A DNA stretch of 22,301 nt from Saccoglossus kowalevskii (Eukaryota > Hemichordata > Enteropneusta > Harrimaniidae): NCBI RefSeq assembly GCF_000003605.2, contig NW_003132863.1:137588-159888 (forward strand), given 5' to 3'. Shown here in pieces: positions 19,247-22,301 of this stretch. The notes under the pieces are model-generated. The model worked only from the letters and a program-made list of their open reading frames with translations. It searched no databases and had not been told where the DNA came from. Both the position numbers and the translations under genes were made by a program. Position 1 is the stretch's first letter. Every line of letters begins with the position of its first letter.

Positions 19247-19285
19247 CTAGATCTGTCACTTAAGTTGAGCAAAATTCTTATAAAG
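19247..19285 (-). CDS. gene 2, internal exon (39 nt)
   Basis: The acceptor (aattgggtttgtag) opens at 19285 and a consensus donor (ATCTAG|GTGAGT) closes at 19247. Of the three phases only one is open. One base finishes a codon, then come FIRILLNLSDRS and AG carried out. The incoming base C with AG from exon 21224-21189 gives Ser, and the outgoing AG with T from exon 14427 also gives Ser. The leucine-rich peptide resembles a helix of an armadillo/HEAT-like repeat, which is only an impression. The exon is short, so confidence rests on the donor and the phase fit. Confidence 0.5.
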
Positions 19286-19356
19286 CTACAAACCCAATTA
19301 ATTGAAAAAAAAACAAAAACATCAATAGCTGAAGTTCAGTTAGACTGACACACAAA

Positions 19357-19560
19357 TACTGTAAAATACTTTATTTTCGCTTGGAATTAATTTTCGCATT
19401 TTCGCTGAAGAAATGATTCAGTGAAAATAAAATCCAGCGAATATCTTTTTCCCCATACTTTACATTCAACTCATCATAAATCAGTGATTTTGATAAATTC
19501 CATACAAAACACCCAAAAAGTCTTTTTAGCAAAAATTTATTCCAGCTAAAATAAAGTTAT
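19357..19560. mobile_element. second copy of the 'tactgt' MITE, inverted
   Basis: It starts 'tactgtaaaatactttattt' and ends with a diverged inverted copy ('ccagctaaaataaagtt'). The interior 'ttccatacaaaaca' + 'cccaaaaag' is the reverse complement of 'ctttttgggcgttttgtatg' in the copy at 11799-11964, so the two copies lie in opposite orientation. Confidence 0.75.
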
Positions 19561-19662
19561 TATTTATTATTAACACATAATCACTCTTTGGTGAGCATGG
19601 TTACAGATAATAGTAAAAGTATACAGTATTAATACACTAAACAAGCAGCCTCTCGGCTGAGA

Positions 19663-20160
19663 TAGCTCCGCTGTTAGCAATGCACATTTCAATTAAAGAA
19701 CAGAAGATATCATTAGAAAATGAATGGGGCTTGCTGTTTTCAACAGGAATTCAAAAATATCACTTTTCACCAAAAATGACAAAAATATTCACCAAAATTA
19801 GAGAATTAAAGATATCATTACAAAATGAACAAATCTGAGAGAGGTCCACATGTAGTACCTATATATGTAATATCAAAGCAATTGGACTTGTGGTTTTTAA
19901 CAAGAAGTCGAAAATATCAGTTTTTACCAAAAATGACAAAAATATTCACCAAAATTAGAAAATTGAAGATAAGACCATGAAATGAACAAATCCGAGAGAG
20001 GTCTACCCAAGGTACATATACACCAAGTATCAAAGCATTCAGGCTTGTAGTTTTCAAGAAGAAGTCGAAAAAGTAAAACATTGACACGGACGACGGACGC
20101 AGGACGACGGACAATCACTCATATGATAAGCACCGCTCGACAAAGTCGACAGCAGAGCTA
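19663..20160. mobile_element. 498-bp repetitive element with 12-bp inverted ends and a 'cgacggac' tail
   Basis: The ends TAGCTCCGCTGT (19663-19674) and, inverted, TAGCTCTGCTGT (20149-20160) differ at one base. The inside has two tandem modules ('accaaaaatgacaaaaatat' at 19769 and 19926, period 157), each with a 'tgaacaaatc(t/c)gagagaggt' segment, then 'cggacgacggacgcaggacg'. Repeats with such modules and CGACGGAC tails are familiar from marine invertebrate genomes. Open minus-strand frames (19917-20118) lie in it and are not genes. Confidence 0.7.
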
Positions 20161-21110
20161 AAAAAAAGGAATAAAAGTAAACTAGAGTTTAGTACTCCAT
20201 AAGTATTCTACAGTACTTCCTTTTTACACAATTAGACTGATGCACAAATACTTTCTTTTTACACAGGTATTTAGCTTTTTATGCTGGAAGGCATCATGGA
20301 ATTCGGCTACTATTTCAGTGTTTAGATAGCGTTCAAAAATGTACGAACATGCATCCATATATAAAACATAGAGCAGGATTTAGGAGCCCCACAAATTTGG
20401 CTTTTAAATATTTTTATGGTAAATTTTCATCATTACCCATGAATGAATATTTTTAGCAAGACACTCAGCTAGCTACATTTTAAAAGTTACTGAGTACAAA
20501 AATAGCTGGACTTGGGCAAACAACTACTACTGCTACTACATATAACTGCTATTTTTCTCAATTCCACCTGCATTTTTTTCAAATCATCCATAAACATATG
20601 TTAGCAAAAAAATAATATTAACATTATAATATTAACAATTAATATCTGTTTTGCATGTATTAAATATAATATTAACAATCTGCTTCATTTGCGTGTAATG
20701 TAACTATGTTACATAAGCATGATGTACAAATAATGTGAGAAAAAATAGGTATTGAAAAGTCTAAATAAAAAATAATTTAATCTCATATTTCAAATATTTG
20801 TGAAATGATGTCCCAAGTAATTCTTTGAATAAATACTAATGTATCATAAAAACTGTCAAGTAATAATTCTTAGAATTAATATGAACCCTAAGCAATTTGT
20901 TAGTTATCTTTCACAATAGTTTTGACCAGCTCTTCCAAACAACAATGTAAAACCTTTTTTAATTGGTCTGCACATAGATATAAAGTACAATATGTTTAAT
21001 TTGAGCCAATCAGTGATGACTTTACAGTATGATATGGCATAGCTTGTAAGTGAACCAAGTTCCATTACATACTTTGGTACTTGGTGTCACAAGATAAGGA
21101 ACAATGGCAG
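20161..21110. other. gene 2 intron, AT-rich unique DNA
   Basis: The stretch contains 'acattataatattaacaatt' followed by a partial duplicate 'ataatattaacaatctgc' (about 20619-20684). I find no exon with good borders and no complete element. Confidence 0.4.
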
Positions 21111-21188
21111 CTATAGATTCATGGTTGTAACCCAATACATCTTGGTGATATACTCAGGTTTTACAATCAGTACTGTTAATAATGTCAC

Positions 21189-21224
21189 CTCAAACTCTGA
21201 AGTGTCAATTCTGCGGACGTTGCA
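21189..21224 (-). CDS. gene 2, most upstream exon recognised (36 nt)
   Basis: An excellent acceptor (ttgttttcctgttgcttgcag) opens at 21224 and the donor TTTGAG|GTGACA closes at 21189. In the phase that fits the next exon, one base completes a codon, then the frame reads ATSAELTLQSL and carries out AG. In another phase the frame stays open past the donor for 37 codons (CNVRRIDTSEFEVTLL... to TAG at 21113-21111), so a terminal exon in that phase is the main alternative. The phase match to exon 19285 and the plausible joined peptide (LQSL-S-FIRILLNL) favour the internal exon. Confidence 0.48.
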
Positions 21225-21482
21225 CTGCAAGCAACAGGAAAACAAAATTCATTTACCACCGACTGGTTTGAGTTTTAGAAAAAGTGTCTGGAAACAACAA
21301 ATTAATATGTTTGTATGAAAGTGGTCAAACTATTTTATTTCTTTTACTTTTTTGAATTCTTCTTACTAACTTGTAATATTTTATTTTATTTTTCAGTGAT
21401 GATTAATATTTCTATTGCTAGATACTGAAAGAAATGTATATTTCTAAAGATGCAATAAACAATTATTATTATACATCTGTCA

Positions 21483-21503
21483 CTGTAACGCCATACGTTA
21501 CAG
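21483..21503. promoter_or_regulatory. 8-bp inverted repeat in a CpG-containing interval
   Basis: 'ctgtaacg' and 'cgttacag' flank 'ccata' exactly. It sits in a short GC/CpG-richer patch (21480-21560) upstream of the right-hand open region. It could be a dyad binding site, but no known factor is assigned. Confidence 0.3.
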
Positions 21504-21550
21504 CGTGCCGTAATTTTGCGGTATTTTACGGGGTATTTTCATCCTACCAT

Positions 21551-21635
21551 ATTAGGAAATGCTAATTCCAAATATGGAATGATCACACGCATAAGCGTCC
21601 TCTAATAATAAAAACAAAAAAATGGCAGCCTCCAT
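21551..21635 (-). CDS. possible first exon of gene 2 or short ORF
   Basis: ATG at 21635-21633 lies in a strong start context (gtaccATGG) and opens 27 codons beginning MEAAIFLFLLLEDAY, ending in TAA at 21553-21551. The start looks like a signal peptide. A weak donor (TATGC|GTGTGA) inside it would carry out two bases, the phase the exon at 21224 needs, and so give a direct join. The donor is poor, and the T-rich tract could equally be an intron end (tttttattattag). I treat this as a guess. Confidence 0.2.
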
Positions 21636-21759
21636 GGTACTTAATTTGAAATTTTACTTGCGCGCTTCATTCACAAAAAAGGCACGGACAGCTAATGAAA
21701 CAATAAATTTCTTTGTACAAATATTATTAAGAAATAAATTTTTATTGAATAAACTATAA
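21622..21759 (+). CDS. short plus-strand ORF with a good start context
   Basis: ATG at 21622 (aaaaaATGGC) opens 45 codons beginning MAASMVLNLKFYLRASF and ending in TAA at 21759. It overlaps, on the other strand, the possible gene 2 start, because 'atggcagcctccatgg' has start-like ATGs on both strands. It may be an upstream ORF or chance, as the second half is AT-rich. Confidence 0.12.
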   Translation: MAASMVLNLKFYLRASFTKKARTANETINFFVQILLRNKFLLNKL

Positions 21760-21923
21760 ATCATATCATGTACAAGGTGACGCCACTAAATTCATTGCGT
21801 AGTCTGCCAATATGCAGACGACGTACATCAAGTTGCGATGCAGTGTAGTCCTGGCAGCAAATACGTTTATCAAATTATTTCAACAAGTTATTGGCAGAGT
21901 CAAATGCATATTGGCTGAGAAGC

Positions 21924-22210
21924 ATGTCAGATGTTCATTTTTCTGAACCTGGTGGTGACGATGACGGTGACAACGAAATCAATTTCGAATTATTGTCGAT
22001 CGCAAGCAATGACGACAACTTTGCGGAGCTGCTAAAACAAGCACAGACGAGGCCAATTTATCAACAGATTCGGAAATACAACGTTTTGTCACTGATCAAA
22101 AAAACAAAAACATCGCCAAGAAAACAAAATACGAAACAACAGCCTTCAAAGATTCCTGCAAGGACAGAGAAATGAAACGCGAGAGATACACAAAATACCA
22201 CTGCAAGTAA
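21924..22210 (+). pseudogene. tyrosine-recombinase-like (Crypton/KCTD1-like) N-terminal region split across two frames
   Basis: Frame 1 starts at ATG 21924 (MSDVHFSEPGG), continues with acidic DDDGDNEINFELLSIAS and NDDNFAELL, and as an open frame ends at TGA 22175. Frame 2 is open from 22013 to TAA 22210 and contains STDSEIQRFVTDQKNKN followed by IAKKTKYETTAFKDSC. That second motif (an acidic start, 'QKNKNT-KKT', then 'F..') is typical of the N-terminal SAM-like domain of tyrosine-recombinase-like proteins related to Cryptons, abundant in marine invertebrates. Together this looks like one ancestral coding region with a frame shift between about 22020 and 22075; 'aaaa' at 22034-22037 is a candidate spot. 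The catalytic domain would lie to the right but frame 2 stops first, so it is broken, or it splices at CTGCAA|GTAACA (22206). The other possibility is two unrelated frames, but the motif argues against that. Confidence 0.5.
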
Positions 22211-22301
22211 CAATTTTTATTAACTCATAACAACCTACTGAAGGAGGTTAAAGGTTACAACAACAACAAAAATTACAGGAAAAAAAAAAAAAAAATTAAT
22301 A
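22211..22301. other. AT-rich end of window
   Basis: Contains 'aggttaaaggttacaacaac' and an A15 run at 22280-22294. No gene is visible. Confidence 0.5.

Noticed and set aside
19650-19685. tRNA-like start ('ctctcggctgagatagctcc')
   Set aside because: Box A is not a good match, no box B follows and no cloverleaf can be drawn; it is the end of the repetitive element.
19917-20118. Two minus-strand frames of about 65 codons
   Set aside because: They lie wholly in the repetitive element with the CGACGGAC tail.

Overview
The window reads as nuclear DNA from an animal, most likely a marine invertebrate such as a mollusc, brachiopod, hemichordate or amphioxus-type genome. It is AT-rich and has no operons or ribosome binding sites. 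Tiny exon-like segments have GT..AG borders, minisatellites are abundant, and short terminal-inverted-repeat (TIR) elements sit throughout. The words TACATGTA/ACATGTA and the 'accaagtttcat' and 'cgacggac' repeat tails are common. I cannot fix the species.

Left part (1-4650): a truncated 65-bp tandem repeat, then a roughly 3.9-kb minisatellite of about 75 units (52/50/49 bp) whose edges decay into degenerate copies. Next comes candidate gene 1 on the minus strand, with three exons (6123-5915, 5433-5336, 5138-5104), matching splice phases and an AATAAA at 5016-5011. It would encode a protein of about 113 residues that I do not recognise. Between gene 1 and gene 2 lies a 25/30-bp array (about 6840-7455) built from pentamers.

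Middle and right (7660-21230): candidate gene 2, also minus strand, with small exons at 21224-21189, 19285-19247, 14427-14385, 9444-9379, 8444-8414 (weak) and 7933-7782. An AATAAA follows at 7667-7662. The phases fit from one exon to the next, which is the best argument that it is real. Its introns hold most of the remaining structure: at least five TIR elements, a 28/30-bp array, a 63-bp array and a related 37-bp array, poly-C and 86-bp duplications, and dispersed repeats.

Right edge: a plus-strand open region (21924-22210) resembles the N-terminal part of the tyrosine-recombinase-like (Crypton/KCTD1-like) proteins of marine animals, but it is split over two frames. A CpG-containing interval of about 300 bp (21480-21900) may drive it and gene 2 in opposite directions. 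Most long open frames in the window are by-products of tandem repeats and are not called as genes. All exon calls are read by eye, without searches or transcripts.
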